Below are positions 9,858 to 19,339 of a DNA stretch of 64,000 nt, in pieces. The DNA is taken from assembly GCA_030323885.1 (NCBI GenBank), contig CM059187.1, forward strand, positions 127,205,525-127,269,524, in the 5' to 3' direction. Both the position numbers and the translations under genes were made by a program. The notes below the pieces were generated by a model, which saw nothing but the letters and a program-made list of their open reading frames with translations, was not told where the DNA came from and searched no databases. Each line of letters starts with the position of its first letter. Within the stretch, counting starts at the first letter, position 1. The stretch is from Branchipolynoe longqiensis (lineage: Eukaryota > Annelida > Polychaeta > Phyllodocida > Polynoidae).

Positions 9858-10753
9858 GTGGTTTGATGTATGGTTAGGATCCGAGCCATCTGTGGCTTGG
9901 ATACTGGTGAGAGAGCTGCTATTCGCAGATGACAGTGCACTGGTTGCCCACTCTGCTGAAGAGATCCAGAAAATAGTGGACGCTTTCTCCGATGCATCAA
10001 AGAAGTTTGGCCTGAAGATTAACATCAAGAGACAGAGGTGCTGTACCAACCCAACTCTACAAGAACCCGAGAGGAGGATATCATGGTTGACGGAAACAAG
10101 CTGAACTCTGTTCCGGAATTCACTTACCTCGGAAGCACTATATCAAGTGATGGACGCATTGATGCTGAAATACAGAGGAGGCTGGCCAAGGCTAGCGCAT
10201 CTTTCGGCTGACTACGCCAGAGACTCTGGAACAACCACCATGCGGGTCAAAGGCAAGATCTACCGTGCAATCGTGCTATCCACCCTACTATACAGAGCCG
10301 AGGCCTGGACAGTGTACAGACGACAGGTGAAAAAGCTGCATGCCTTCATGATGCGACATCTGCATTCAATCATGAGGCTAACCTGGAAGGACAAAGTGAC
10401 AAACAAGGAAATACTCGAACGGACGGGGCTGCCCTCTATGGAAGATCTTCTGATCAAAAAGAATCTCCGGTGGACTGGAGGATGTCATCAGACAGGGTAC
10501 CAAAGCAGATCCTCTATTCTCAACTGTCTTCTTGTTACAGAAAGAGAGGGCGCCCTCGTCTCCAGTTCAAGGATCCCATCAAGAGAAACCTGAAGCTGAG
10601 AGACATTAAGACCAACTCATGGACATCACTCTCACAGCAGAGAGCTAAATGGAGAGCGGCAGTCAAGTAATGAAAGCAGTCTTTGTCACATCGCGACCAA
10701 CAGCATGATGATGATGATGATGATGATGACGATCCGAGTTTTATTTACAGTTA
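9858..10753 (+). mobile_element. 5'-truncated non-LTR retrotransposon (LINE)
   Basis: An 896-bp insertion between exact 17-bp repeats. It holds the end of an RT domain and the C-terminal region of a LINE ORF2, then a TGATGA tail at 10704-10730. The 3' end matches the fragment at 6437-6620. Confidence 0.75.
9890..10670 (+). pseudogene. LINE ORF2 reverse transcriptase, C-terminal remnant
   Basis: The first frame (to about 10090) contains the RT catalytic box FADDSALVAHS, then a helix FSDASKKFGLKIN typical of the RT palm-to-thumb region. After a frameshift a second frame (about 10150-10490) shows YRAIVLSTLLYRAEAW and WKDKVTNKEILERTGLPSME, the conserved LINE C-terminal segment. A third frame ends with WTSLSQQRAKWRAAVK. 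At least two frameshifts and loss of the endonuclease make it non-functional. It resembles RTE/CR1-group ORF2 proteins common in aquatic invertebrates; clade assignment needs a tree. Confidence 0.75.
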
Positions 10754-10770
10754 GGGTTAGGGTTAGACTT
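10754..10770. repeat. 17-bp target-site duplication, right
   Basis: Exact copy of 9841-9857. Confidence 0.65.
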
Positions 10771-11529
10771 AAAGAAGCCATACACAACAAACTGGCGATC
10801 CCCACTGCGCCAGCACAACCAGAATGTGGCAATCATCATAAGCGTAGGCTGGGATTTATACGTACGACTCGTCATAAACATAGCCACAATCAACATGAAA
10901 AGCTTTGAGTGATTCCGTTAAATAATTTGCCGTTAAAAAATGTATATTTCAAAATATGTTCTCAAAACGTGAAGGTCAGATAACACTCAAGCTTGTAATG
11001 ATGTGGTGTTTTTTAAAGCGCCTATTTAACACCCAGTTAGTCTATACTAGGTCTACATTTGTGTTTAATAGTAGTAACGGTAAATATATATTGCAACGGC
11101 GTTGTATGCATGGCCTAAGTAGCATAGGGAAAGCTTAATGTTAGAACGGGGGTGGTTTTGCTTAGTTGACCAGAATGCCACCAGATGTCGCGAGTGTACC
11201 GTGGCGCCACCGTCGCCGACTGCTGAGTGCGCATGCACTATGGCTGGCGTGTTGCTGGGCGATGTGTCAATGCCTAAACTCGGCTGCGCAGACCACTGAC
11301 TCAAACCGGTTACACATACACAGGTCTCGCTGATGAGTGTACAGCTGTCTCGTAGCTATGTATATGTAGTAAATATTCACCAATAGGGAGGGGTAAGCTA
11401 GTACTTCTTGTTATCTAAAAAAAATATTGTTTAAATATCAATATTAGACAAACATGTGCGCATTATCTGGATTGCATCCAGTTGCTTCGCGGATTAAAGT
11501 TCTCATTAATGTATGCTTAGCATATAGAC
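10771..11529. other. Unassigned stretch
   Basis: About 760 bp of ordinary sequence. No coding frame with family resemblance was seen. Confidence 0.4.
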
Positions 11530-11536
11530 ATGCAAT

Positions 11537-12373
11537 CAGAGAGCGTGTATATAAACAGATGAGAGGGACAACTCCCGCGAAAAACGGTAACACAGGCTAC
11601 AGTGGCGTTCCTGGCGGTTAGTGTTGAACAAGCCTTGAGTTTGCCGGTACGCTCAATGCAAAACATTTGTTTTTATTCAAAATTAATAGAAATCCAGAAG
11701 CCTAACCTTATCAATTTAATATAATCCTTTTGGTAAACATGTTTTCTATATGTCTTCCAAGCGGTTTGTTTCTATGTGGTGTAGTTTTAGAGATATTTAA
11801 CGTTTTCTGTATGAAGATTGCTCACCGCCATTGACAATGCCTTGAGTTTGCCGTATGTGTAGTGCAAAACGTGTATTTTATTCAATATTAATAGAAATTC
11901 AGAACCCTAGCCATGTAAATTTAATATAGTCTCATTGTTAAATATGTTTTCTATATGTGTTCCAAACAGTTTGTTTCTATGTAGTGTAGTTTTAGAGATA
12001 TTTCACTTTTTCTGTACGAAGACTGCTCAAGGCCATTGACAATGCCTTGAGTTTGCCGTAAGCGTAGTGAAAAACGTCAGTTTTATTCAAAATTAATAGA
12101 AATCCAGAAGCCTAACCATATCAATTTAATATAATCTTGTTGGTAAACATGTTTTCTATGTGTATTCCAATCAGTTTGTTTCTAGGTTTTGTAGTTTTAG
12201 AGATATTTAACGTTTTCTGTATGAAGATTGCTCACTGCCATTGAAAATGCCTTGAGGTTTGCCCATATGGTTAAGCTGTTCAACAACCACCACTTGGAGC
12301 GCCACAGTCGGCAGATGTTACATGCTCTAGTATGGGAGTTGTCCCTCTCATCTGTTTATATACACGCTCTCTG
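11537..12373. mobile_element. TIR element with three ~205-bp internal repeats
   Basis: Termini CAGAGAGCGTGTATATAAAC and its inverse, with pairing over about 40 bp that includes ATGAGAGGGACAACTCCC. Flanked by ATGCAAT on both sides (11530-11536 and 12374-12380). If the shared C is counted the duplication is 8 bp, which together with the CAGAG terminus is hAT-like. The core TGCCTTGAGTTTGCCG recurs at about 11631, 11838, 12042 and (partial) 12249. No open frame. Confidence 0.8.
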
Positions 12374-12380
12374 ATGCAAT

Positions 12381-12790
12381 CTAGGGTTGGCAAATACCAC
12401 CCAAGTTTAATCTGATTGTTGATCCCATCAGCTTCTGCGTAACAAGTTCTCTGACTAAATCAGTAAATGTGGTGACGGCCAAGTAGGAAGTATGGGTGTA
12501 CCATATACAAGTTATAAATTGTAAACATGTAATCGGTCAAATATGCTCTTTTTTCCTGTAGTGGCTAGTGACACAGTACGGTGTTAGAAATATTCCATTT
12601 AGCTATTAGAACAGTACTTGATTAGAAGCCAGTTTGAAGCTATTATTCAAGTGCCACAGTGGTGTACTCGCCCGATGCACAATTCGATGATGCTTAGTGG
12701 TTTTGTTTCCCCTTTACGAATTTTTGTTCTTACTTATTGCCACCGTACTGGCAGTCAACAAAACAAATAAAAATGCTCATAATTAAATAT
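12381..12790. other. Unassigned stretch
   Basis: No gene recognised. Confidence 0.4.
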
Positions 12791-13127
12791 ACTGGGCGTG
12801 GTGGCCGAATCGGTAGAGCGCGGGCCTCGCGTGCGGGAGATCAGTAGTTCGGTTCCCTGTCGAGTCAAACCAATGACTTATAAAATTGATACTTGTCACT
12901 TCCTATCCTGACGCTCGGCATTACTAGGATATGGCAAGGATTTGTTAGCTCAGTCTCAGGATAATGTGATGGACTGGGATATCGGGTCATGGTGCCGATG
13001 ACCTGATTTTCCAGTGGTACAGCACTATAATGTCACCATGAGTGTGCACTGTCACAAGTCGGTACCCAGCCTGATATGACTTTAGATGTTGCTCGGATGT
13101 TGCCAGGGCGTTACACTGCAACAACCA
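12791..13127 (+). mobile_element. SINE-A, full-length copy (head type B)
   Basis: tRNA-like head: an A box lies in GGTGGCCGAATCGGTAGAGCG and a B-box remnant in AGTTCGGTTCCC. Then AGTCAAACCAATGACTTA, the body and the tail. About 335 bp. Confidence 0.9.
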
Positions 13128-13389
13128 ATTATACTTAAATAAAGGATTCTTTGTATTAAACATACACAGCAGGGACACATGGATATTCAGCCCTACACTC
13201 TAAACTGAGCCCAAAGGCCACTTGTGTGTCGTGTGGTCCTAAATTGGGGTCATGTGTATTGTGAATTGTCTAAATGCACTACAGTTGAAGATGGGTCGAG
13301 TTACCTGATTGGCTCTGTATCAACAGACAAACTGAACATGTAGAAACACAGTACTATGTCAATAGACACTCCCTTCTTATATAATTATA
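13128..13389. other. Unassigned stretch between two SINEs
   Basis: No gene recognised. Confidence 0.35.
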
Positions 13390-13712
13390 CCAGACGCGGT
13401 GGCCGAATCGGTAGAGCGCAAGCTTCAAGTGCGGATGGTCGGGAGTTAGAATCCCGGTCAATTCGAACTAATGACTTACAAAATTGATACCTGTTGCTTC
13501 CTAGCCTAGCGTTCAGCATTACTAGGATCGGGTAAGGACCGGTCAGCTCCGTATCAGGATAATGTGACTGGGTGGGATATCAGGTCATGGTGCCAGAAGC
13601 TTGGTCTCCCAGTAGGGCAGCACTATAAACTCACCACAAGTGCGCACTGTCACAAGTTGGTACCCATTCTGATATGACTTTAGATGTTGCTCGGACATCA
13701 AATCTAAACAAA
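13390..13712 (+). mobile_element. SINE-A, full-length copy (head type B)
   Basis: Begins CCAGACGCGGTGGCCGAATC. B-box region GGAGTTAGAATCCCGG; tail GATATGACTTTAGATGTTGC. Confidence 0.9.
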
Positions 13713-13729
13713 CATATCTTACATAATTA

Positions 13730-13900
13730 GAGGGGGGAGGGAGGGGCAGAGAGGGGTGGGATGGAGGGAAACAGCGGAGAGAGGGGGTGAAAGGATGATT
13801 GATGGTGAGAGTGGTGGGGAGAGAAAGGTAGAAGAGGAGAAATTGGGGGCAAAGACGGCTAGAAAAGGAAAGTACGACAGGGAGAGAAGGAAGTCTTTGG
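13730..13900. repeat. Purine-rich tract
   Basis: GGGGAGGGAGGGGCAGAGAGG-like sequence, purine on the + strand, opposite to the five long pyrimidine tracts but short. Confidence 0.6.
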
Positions 13901-14050
13901 GGTGTCTGGAGATTCAGTATTGTGTGAATCTAATACACGATTTGTGTTTTATTCACGTCCCGTACCTACTGTCTGGATATGAATTGCCCTTTTAAACCGT
14001 AGATGCTTTTGAAATACACAGACACACGTATCTATATTATATAATATATA

Positions 14051-14253
14051 CAGTAAAACCTTTCTAACCGACCACCTCCACAGATCGCCCACTCTCCTAA
14101 TCCTATATCGATCGCTATATTTGGGTCCCAAACGATCGCCCATACTATACCATTGTAATGATGATTTCTTTTTAACTCCCTAAACTGACCACCTCCCTAA
14201 ATGAACCATTTAAAGTTGGTCCCATGGTCGATCGATTTAGACATGTTTTACTG
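14051..14253. mobile_element. pogo-like MITE, copy 3
   Basis: CAGTAAAACCTTTCTAACCG to GTTTTACTG, 203 bp. Left flank TA; the right TA has mutated to CA. The interior carries the same GGGTCCCAAACGATCGCCCA as other copies. Confidence 0.85.
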
Positions 14254-14262
14254 CATACTTAC

Positions 14263-14333
14263 AGATGATGGTGATGATGATGAACATGATGATGAACATG
14301 AAGAAGAAGAAGAAGAAGAAGAAGAAGAAGAAG
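14263..14333. repeat. (GATGAT)n-(GAA)n microsatellite
   Basis: ATGATGATGAACATG followed by a GAAGAAGAA run. Confidence 0.9.
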
Positions 14334-14389
14334 CTATACATACATTGCATGATTCTTTCACGACTGTTTTACACTTCATCCCATGACTC

Positions 14390-14640
14390 AAAAAAGCAGC
14401 AACCGCCAAATATTTGGAAGCAAATATTTAGACAGGAGCTGCGCACGTACACTGCGCAGCAGCGTGAGCCCAGACCGCCCAGTAGACACCTCATTAACGG
14501 GACCACGTGGGACGGGGTCGGCCAGCGCCGTCTTAATTAACCTTTAATTGGCAACATACTTAATAGGAATATTAGCTTAATTAGGACGTAATGAAGCCAA
14601 TCCGCACGGATCACTCACATCATGAGAACCAGGAGGATGA
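14390..14640. promoter_or_regulatory. Candidate conserved non-coding element
   Basis: This 250-bp stretch lacks repeats found elsewhere here. It is dense in homeodomain-type words (CATTAACG, CTTAATTAACC, TTAATTGG, GCTTAATTAGG, GTAATGAAG) and has a CACGTG E-box at about 14502. The composition resembles developmental enhancers. This is inference only; words of this kind also occur by chance. Confidence 0.25.
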
Positions 14641-14680
14641 GGTGGGGAGGGGGGGGGGGCAGGACGGGGTTGGGGGGTCG
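14641..14680. repeat. G-rich run
   Basis: GGGGAGGGGGGGGGG run, a possible G-quadruplex former. Confidence 0.7.
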
Positions 14681-14774
14681 AGACAGGTGTGAATCTTAAA
14701 GGATCCCGTCTACAGTCGAGACCAACAAGGCTAAAGGGAAATCCAACTATTAGTATTAAGAGAACATCCCCCTC

Positions 14775-15105
14775 ACACGCGCCGTGGTCACATTGGTAGG
14801 GCGCAGGCTGCCGCTTCCCGTGCGGAAGGTAGGGAGTTCAAAACCCCACCGAGTCAAACCAATGACGTACAAAATTGATACTTGTCGCTACCTAGCCTGG
14901 TGCTCGGCATTAATAGGATAGGGGAAGGACTAGTTAGCTCAGTATTAGGATAATGTGAATGTAGGATATCGGGTCATGGTGACAGCGGCCTGGTCTCCCA
15001 GTGGGGCAGCAGTACAAAGTCACCATGAGTGTGCACTTTCGCAAGTCGGTAGCCCATTCTGATGTGACCTTAGATGTTGCCAGGATGTAAAACCCAAGAA
15101 AGCAA
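14775..15105 (+). mobile_element. SINE-A copy (head type B)
   Basis: CGCCGTGGTCACATTGGTAG head, GAGTTCAAAACCCC B-box-like segment, body and GATGTAAAAC tail. Confidence 0.88.
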
Positions 15106-15195
15106 ACAAACAACGAAACAAACAACCTCTCACACGGGCACCCCTCGGCTAGGACAGTCTTGGAAATGTCTTAGAAATAAATGGGAACACAATGC

Positions 15196-15290
15196 TTACA
15201 GTGGGACTGAATCCCAACTCTCTGCTATTCGGGATGGGGATGGGGTGTCTTAACCATTGGCCTACCTAGGCTCTCTGCTGCAATCTACCT
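15196..15290 (-). mobile_element. SINE-G head fragment
   Basis: On the minus strand: GAGAGCCTAGGTAGGCCAAT then GGTTAAGACACC and GGGATTCAGTCCC. It resembles the tRNA-like head at 4908, with a different variable region. Confidence 0.55.
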
Positions 15291-15535
15291 GGCCACGATT
15301 CTTGTCTGTATGGCGCGTAACCTGGCCCCTCTGGAACAACTAATTTAATACTTTTGCTTAAACATATATATATCCAGGCCATACACTTCCCAATTTAAAC
15401 ACAATGTAAGTTCATTAACTATCTATTGCAGCACATAGTTTGTAAATTCTTCTGTTCTTCTGGGCATTGCAAAGATAATGACAATATGATTAGAGCAGGC
15501 ATTCGAATCCACATTTCTGCCATTCCGGAGTGAGC

Positions 15536-16000
15536 ATCTTAAAGTTTCATAGTCCGATAAAAGCATCACATTTTCGAAGGCAAAACATGTGTGTGTGTGT
15601 GTGTGAGTGTGAGTGTGAGTGTGTATGAGCGTGTGTATGTGTGAGTGTGTATGACGCTATGAGTGATTTGCAGCCTTCAGCGCGCTAATGCGACTGAAAA
15701 CTCCCCCAAAACAGACCTATCTAGATTTGAACATACATATCCAACACTTATTAGCTAGGTGTTTCTATGCAGAAGAGAATATTAAGATCATGTAGTAGAG
15801 CCTGTTAATACTGAAGTCTATGGGGTAAGAGTTTGACAAGCACACTACACTTATTTTATTATCTTTACCATTCAAATATATCAACAGTTAGTAATTTTAA
15901 ATCCAAGGCCTTTCAAACTAAAATAAGGTAGATTATGGTGCCCAACCTAATATATTTATCTCAGAAAATAACAGAAACTCAAAACGGGGGAAAACCACAC
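15536..16000 (+). mobile_element. TAGTCCGATG MITE family, copy with internal (GT)n
   Basis: Left end CTTAAAGTTTCATAGTCCG then AAAAGCATCACATTTTCG, as at 60689. It is interrupted by a (GT)n run at about 15590-15655. It continues with TATCTAGATTTGAACATACAT, and 15870-15990 matches 60890-60990. The right terminus is not clear. Confidence 0.6.
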
Positions 16001-16254
16001 CATTATTGTATTTCAGCTCTCTGGTGTAACCAACCAACCCACCTCATTGCAAATGAAGTCAGCGCAGCCTACTAAACTCACACCCTCAGGAACCGCCAGT
16101 CGCATGTCTACTAATGCTATATAAAGTGCAGTGCAGTGCAAGGTGGGTTGGTCGAGAATACAGGGACAGCTTGTACGACATATTTGTCAGTGAACCACTA
16201 TTGGGGGACTGGGATGGTGAGGGGGATGGTGAGGGGAGGGGTGGGGACTGTTGC

Positions 16255-16410
16255 ACGACACTACACATGCTACACTACACCCAGTGTACACCATACAACA
16301 CACCCAGTGCGCACACTACACTGGGCACACTGCACTATACCCTACACACCAATACACTATCCAGTACTCACACTACACTACACACATGACACTGCACATT
16401 CTAAACATTT
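16255..16410. repeat. ACACTACAC-rich low-complexity tract
   Basis: Repeated CACTACAC/CATACACC words. Confidence 0.7.
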
Positions 16411-16428
16411 GCTCATATGACCTTCACC

Positions 16429-16761
16429 GTCACAAGTTGGTACCCGTCCTGATATGACCTTCACTGTCACAAGTCGGTACTCGTCCTGATATGACCTTCA
16501 CTGTCACAAGTCGGTACTCGTCCTGATATGACCTTCACTGTCACAAGTCGGTACTCGTCCTGATATGACCTTCACTGTCACAAGTCGGTACTCGTCCTGA
16601 TATGACCTTCACTGTCACAAGTCGGTACTCGTCCTGATATGACCTTCACTGTCACAAGTCGGTACTCGTCCTGATATGACCTTCACTGTCACAAGTCGGT
16701 ACTCGTCCTGATATGACCGTCACTGTCACAAGTCGGTACTCGTCCTGATATGACCTTAGAT
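16429..16761 (+). repeat. 37-bp tandem array derived from the SINE-A 3' part
   Basis: Nine units start at 16429 and every 37 bp to 16725. Each reads GTCACAAGTCGGTACTCGTC then CTGATATGACCTTCACT. The unit is the 3' region of SINE-A, and the last unit runs on into a normal SINE-A tail (CCTTAGATGTTGCTAGGACA). Units 2-8 are virtually identical, which implies recent expansion or homogenisation. Confidence 0.92.
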
Positions 16762-16790
16762 GTTGCTAGGACATAGATTAAAAACAAAGA
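16762..16790 (+). mobile_element. SINE-A 3' tail joined to the array
   Basis: TTAGATGTTGCTAGGACATAG directly continues the last array unit. Confidence 0.8.
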
Positions 16791-16854
16791 CATCAATATT
16801 GCGCAGCGTGTACCTTGAGGTGTTGTGGTGATGGGAGTGGGTCGAGAGGTATGG

Positions 16855-17035
16855 TGGGGGGGGGGTTATATAATGCTGGTTGTCTGATTGTGTTAAGTAC
16901 ACTCGGTTGGCAATTTATGCTTTACTCACTGAGCTCAATAACACATTTTCACAAATCGTTGTATAAATACCCCCCCCCCCCCTACCACCCCCTCTTCCCC
17001 CATGCACACATAATTACGTATGCCTTTCATAACAC
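16855..17035. other. Unassigned, with G and C runs
   Basis: A G run at about 16855-16865 and a C run at about 16971-16982. Nothing else was recognised. Confidence 0.4.
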
Positions 17036-17037
17036 AC

Positions 17038-17040
17038 TTA
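17038..17040. repeat. TTA target-site duplication, left
   Basis: TTA just outside the Harbinger terminus, matched by TTA at 20840-20842. A 3-bp TWA duplication is the hallmark of PIF/Harbinger. Confidence 0.85.
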
Positions 17041-17135
17041 AGCTAGGATTCCTTACACACGGTATGCGGCATGCGGCATACGCATGCGGCATGCGGTATG
17101 CGAATGGGAAGATTCCTTACACACGGCATGCGGCG
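17041..17135. repeat. Left terminal region: TIR plus internal second copy
   Basis: The terminal GGATTCCTTACACACGG is repeated inside at about 17112 as AGATTCCTTACACACGG. GCATGCGG/TATGCGG words lie between and after them. Duplicated subterminal motifs are candidate transposase or MADF binding sites. Confidence 0.8.
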
Positions 17136-17156
17136 TGCGGCGTGCGGTAAGCAGCA

Positions 17157-17164
17157 TATAAAAG
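17157..17164 (+). promoter_or_regulatory. TATA box of the transposase gene
   Basis: TATAAAAG lies 53 bp before the chosen ATG (17217), just inside the left terminal region. It would place transcription start near 17187-17195. Confidence 0.6.
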
Positions 17165-17216
17165 TGTGCACCCATGTGCCTTTCATTCTTTCTCTCACCA
17201 CTCGTACCGGAGAACC

Positions 17217-19339
17217 ATGGCAAATCAGTCGAAGTTGTTGAAGGCTCTATTGCGGCAGATGGAGGAGGAAGACAGTACATTCATTGGCCTGGCATATCAT
17301 TTGCTTCAGAAGAAGAAACGTGGTAAAAGAAAACACCGCTGGTGGGTTCACAGCATACTACGCCAAAGGTTGGAACAAGGAGCATACCACAATTTAGTGA
17401 ATGAGCTACTACTGCATGCGGATGGTGGCAAATTTAGAGAGTACTTTCGTTTAAGCAGAGAACAATTTGGACAGGTGCTGTGCCTTATTGAGGAAGATCT
17501 GGCGAAGTATTCGTTGAGCAGAGGGGTCATTTGCCCCAGACAACGACTGGCTATATGCTTAAGGTGAGTGTGACAAATTAAACAAGTATACTCCATAATG
17601 GACTGTAAGAATAATTTATTTGTTCCCAAGCAGATCTAGTCATGAACACATTTAAATAACCTCATGTCCGTCTCATGTTAACTGTTAACTGTTCGTATTT
17701 CTTACATCATGTATGACACATTTAAAGCTGTCGACACCATGTCTCCCGTATTTTCCGTACCTGTGTTACTGTACAGTGGTTCAGCGAGTTGCGCTGCGGC
17801 CGGGGGTTCTGCATAGTACCCCTGCCGCTGACGCTGTTGATAGTGCTGCTGTTGCTGCTGTTGTTGATGTTGTGGTAATGGGGTTATGGGGACAGGCATC
17901 AATTCGGGGTTTTCCGCATTAATAAATAGCTGCGATACTTGCAACTGAAGGAAGGCGCGCGTAGCAGCCGGTAGCACTTTGCTGCGGATAGCGCAACTGT
18001 CATAGAAAGCCTCTTCGGCTGTTTTGTCTATGGCTATTATTTGCTGTATGTCCTGCCGTGTTTTAGTGTTGGTTTTTATCATTAGTGTTAGAGCCTGCTC
18101 CATTTCGCTTGCCTCCCCTGCCTCGTTGTTTCTCCTCTTGTTCCTTGTCTGTCTTCTGAGTACTGGGTTGGCTTGGGCAGGCGTGAAAACTCTGGGAGAT
18201 CCTACGGGGGTGCTTTGGTCTGTTCGTGGGCTGGGAGCCCACTGACTTTGGCCTTGGCTTTGGTCTGTTCGTGGGCTGGGAGCCCACTGACTTTGGCCTT
18301 GGCTTTGGCTGAAAATATAAGCAGTATTACAAATAAGCAGTAGCAAACATAAGCAGTATTAAATATAGTTAAGAATATTTGTTTAATTGTTTATTTCTTT
18401 ATTTGTTTCAGATTCCTGGCCACAGGGGAAACCTTTCGTTCACTTGCCTTCAGCTTCCGTGTGGGAGCGACCACTGTTGGCACCATAGTATCTGGGGTCT
18501 GTCAAGTATTGTGGGACCGACTAGCTCCAATACACATGCAAATGCCACAGAACAGCAACGATTGGAAGGTCATTGCTGAAAACTTTGATCGCAAATGGAA
18601 TTTCCCACATTGTCTGGGTGCATTGGATGGAAAACATGTTGTGATGAAAGCCCCGTGGAATTCCGGATCTCTGTATCACAATTATAAAGGTACTTTTTCG
18701 ACAGTTCTGCTAGCATTGGTAGATGCTGATCTGAGATTTATCTCTATAGATGTCGGTGCATATGGCCGCAACAGTGATGGTGGAATATTTTCCAACTCGA
18801 ATCTCGGCAAATCTCTGGTACGAAAAACATTAAACATTCCTGACAACGCTCCTCTACCAGGTGGCGCTCATCTAGGCCCTATGCCGTACGTGATGATTGG
18901 CGATGAAGCCTTTCCTCTACATACAAACTTGATGAGACCATTCCCTGGTAGAGGGTGTAAAAAAGCACAACAGATCTACAACTATCGGTTGTCACGAGCA
19001 CGTAGAATTGTCGAAAACGCTTTTGGTGTGCTGGCAGCCAGATGGAGGGTGTATCACACAAAGATGGCTGTCAGACCTCAGTGGATCAATGCAATTGTGC
19101 GGGCGACATGTGTGCTACATAACTTCCTTCAGGTTGAAAGTACACCATCGCAGGTAACGACCTTGTTGCAGGAGGCAGCTGATTTGGACTGTGACGGTCT
19201 CGAGGCCTTAGGGCAGCATGGCAACAGAGCCGGTGTTGATGCAGTAAACATAAGAAATATGTTTGTGGATTACTTTGAGAATGTGTCACCTGTGTCCTGG
19301 CAAAATGACCATGTGAATAGAGGTATCTTCACAGAGTGA
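17217..19339 (+). CDS. PIF/Harbinger transposase (HARBI1-like DDE nuclease), two exons
   Basis: Exon 1 is 17217-17563 and exon 2 is 18412-19339; joined they encode 424 residues. The donor is AAG|GTGAGT at 17564 and the acceptor TTTCAG at 18410-18411. The junction restores codon AGA and gives the continuous family motif R-FLATGETFRSLAFSFRVG. Catalytic residues of the DDE_Tnp_4 type are D188 (GALDGKHV), D280 (VMIGDEAFPL) and E317 (ARRIVENAFG), with 36 residues between the last two, typical of PIF/IS5-like DD(35-37)E. The N-terminal 115 residues hold a basic KKKRGKRKHR and an HTH-like region. The start at 17217 follows the TATA box, and CCATGG is a good Kozak context. AATAAA lies at 19709. The protein would cut and paste this element at TWA sites, probably needing the partner gene on the other strand. 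No stop or frameshift was seen. Confidence 0.9.
17564..18411 (+). other. Transposase intron that contains the last MADF exon
   Basis: 848-bp intron with GTGAGT at the 5' end and a TTTATTTGTTTCAG 3' end. The minus-strand terminal exon (18308-17702) lies wholly inside it. Confidence 0.85.
17615..17620 (-). other. Polyadenylation signal of the MADF gene
   Basis: AATAAA on the minus strand, about 85 bp past the stop codon at 17702. It lies inside the transposase intron. Confidence 0.45.

Noticed and set aside
12791..12870. tRNA gene with A and B boxes
   Set aside because: The same head is attached to the same non-tRNA body in many places, and the acceptor stem does not close. It is a SINE promoter.
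16429..16761. CRISPR-like regular repeat
   Set aside because: Units are contiguous with no spacers, the unit derives from a SINE and the genome is eukaryotic.
17702..18346. Independent 214-aa Q-rich gene on the minus strand
   Set aside because: It joins in phase to three upstream exons as the last exon of the Harbinger MADF gene.
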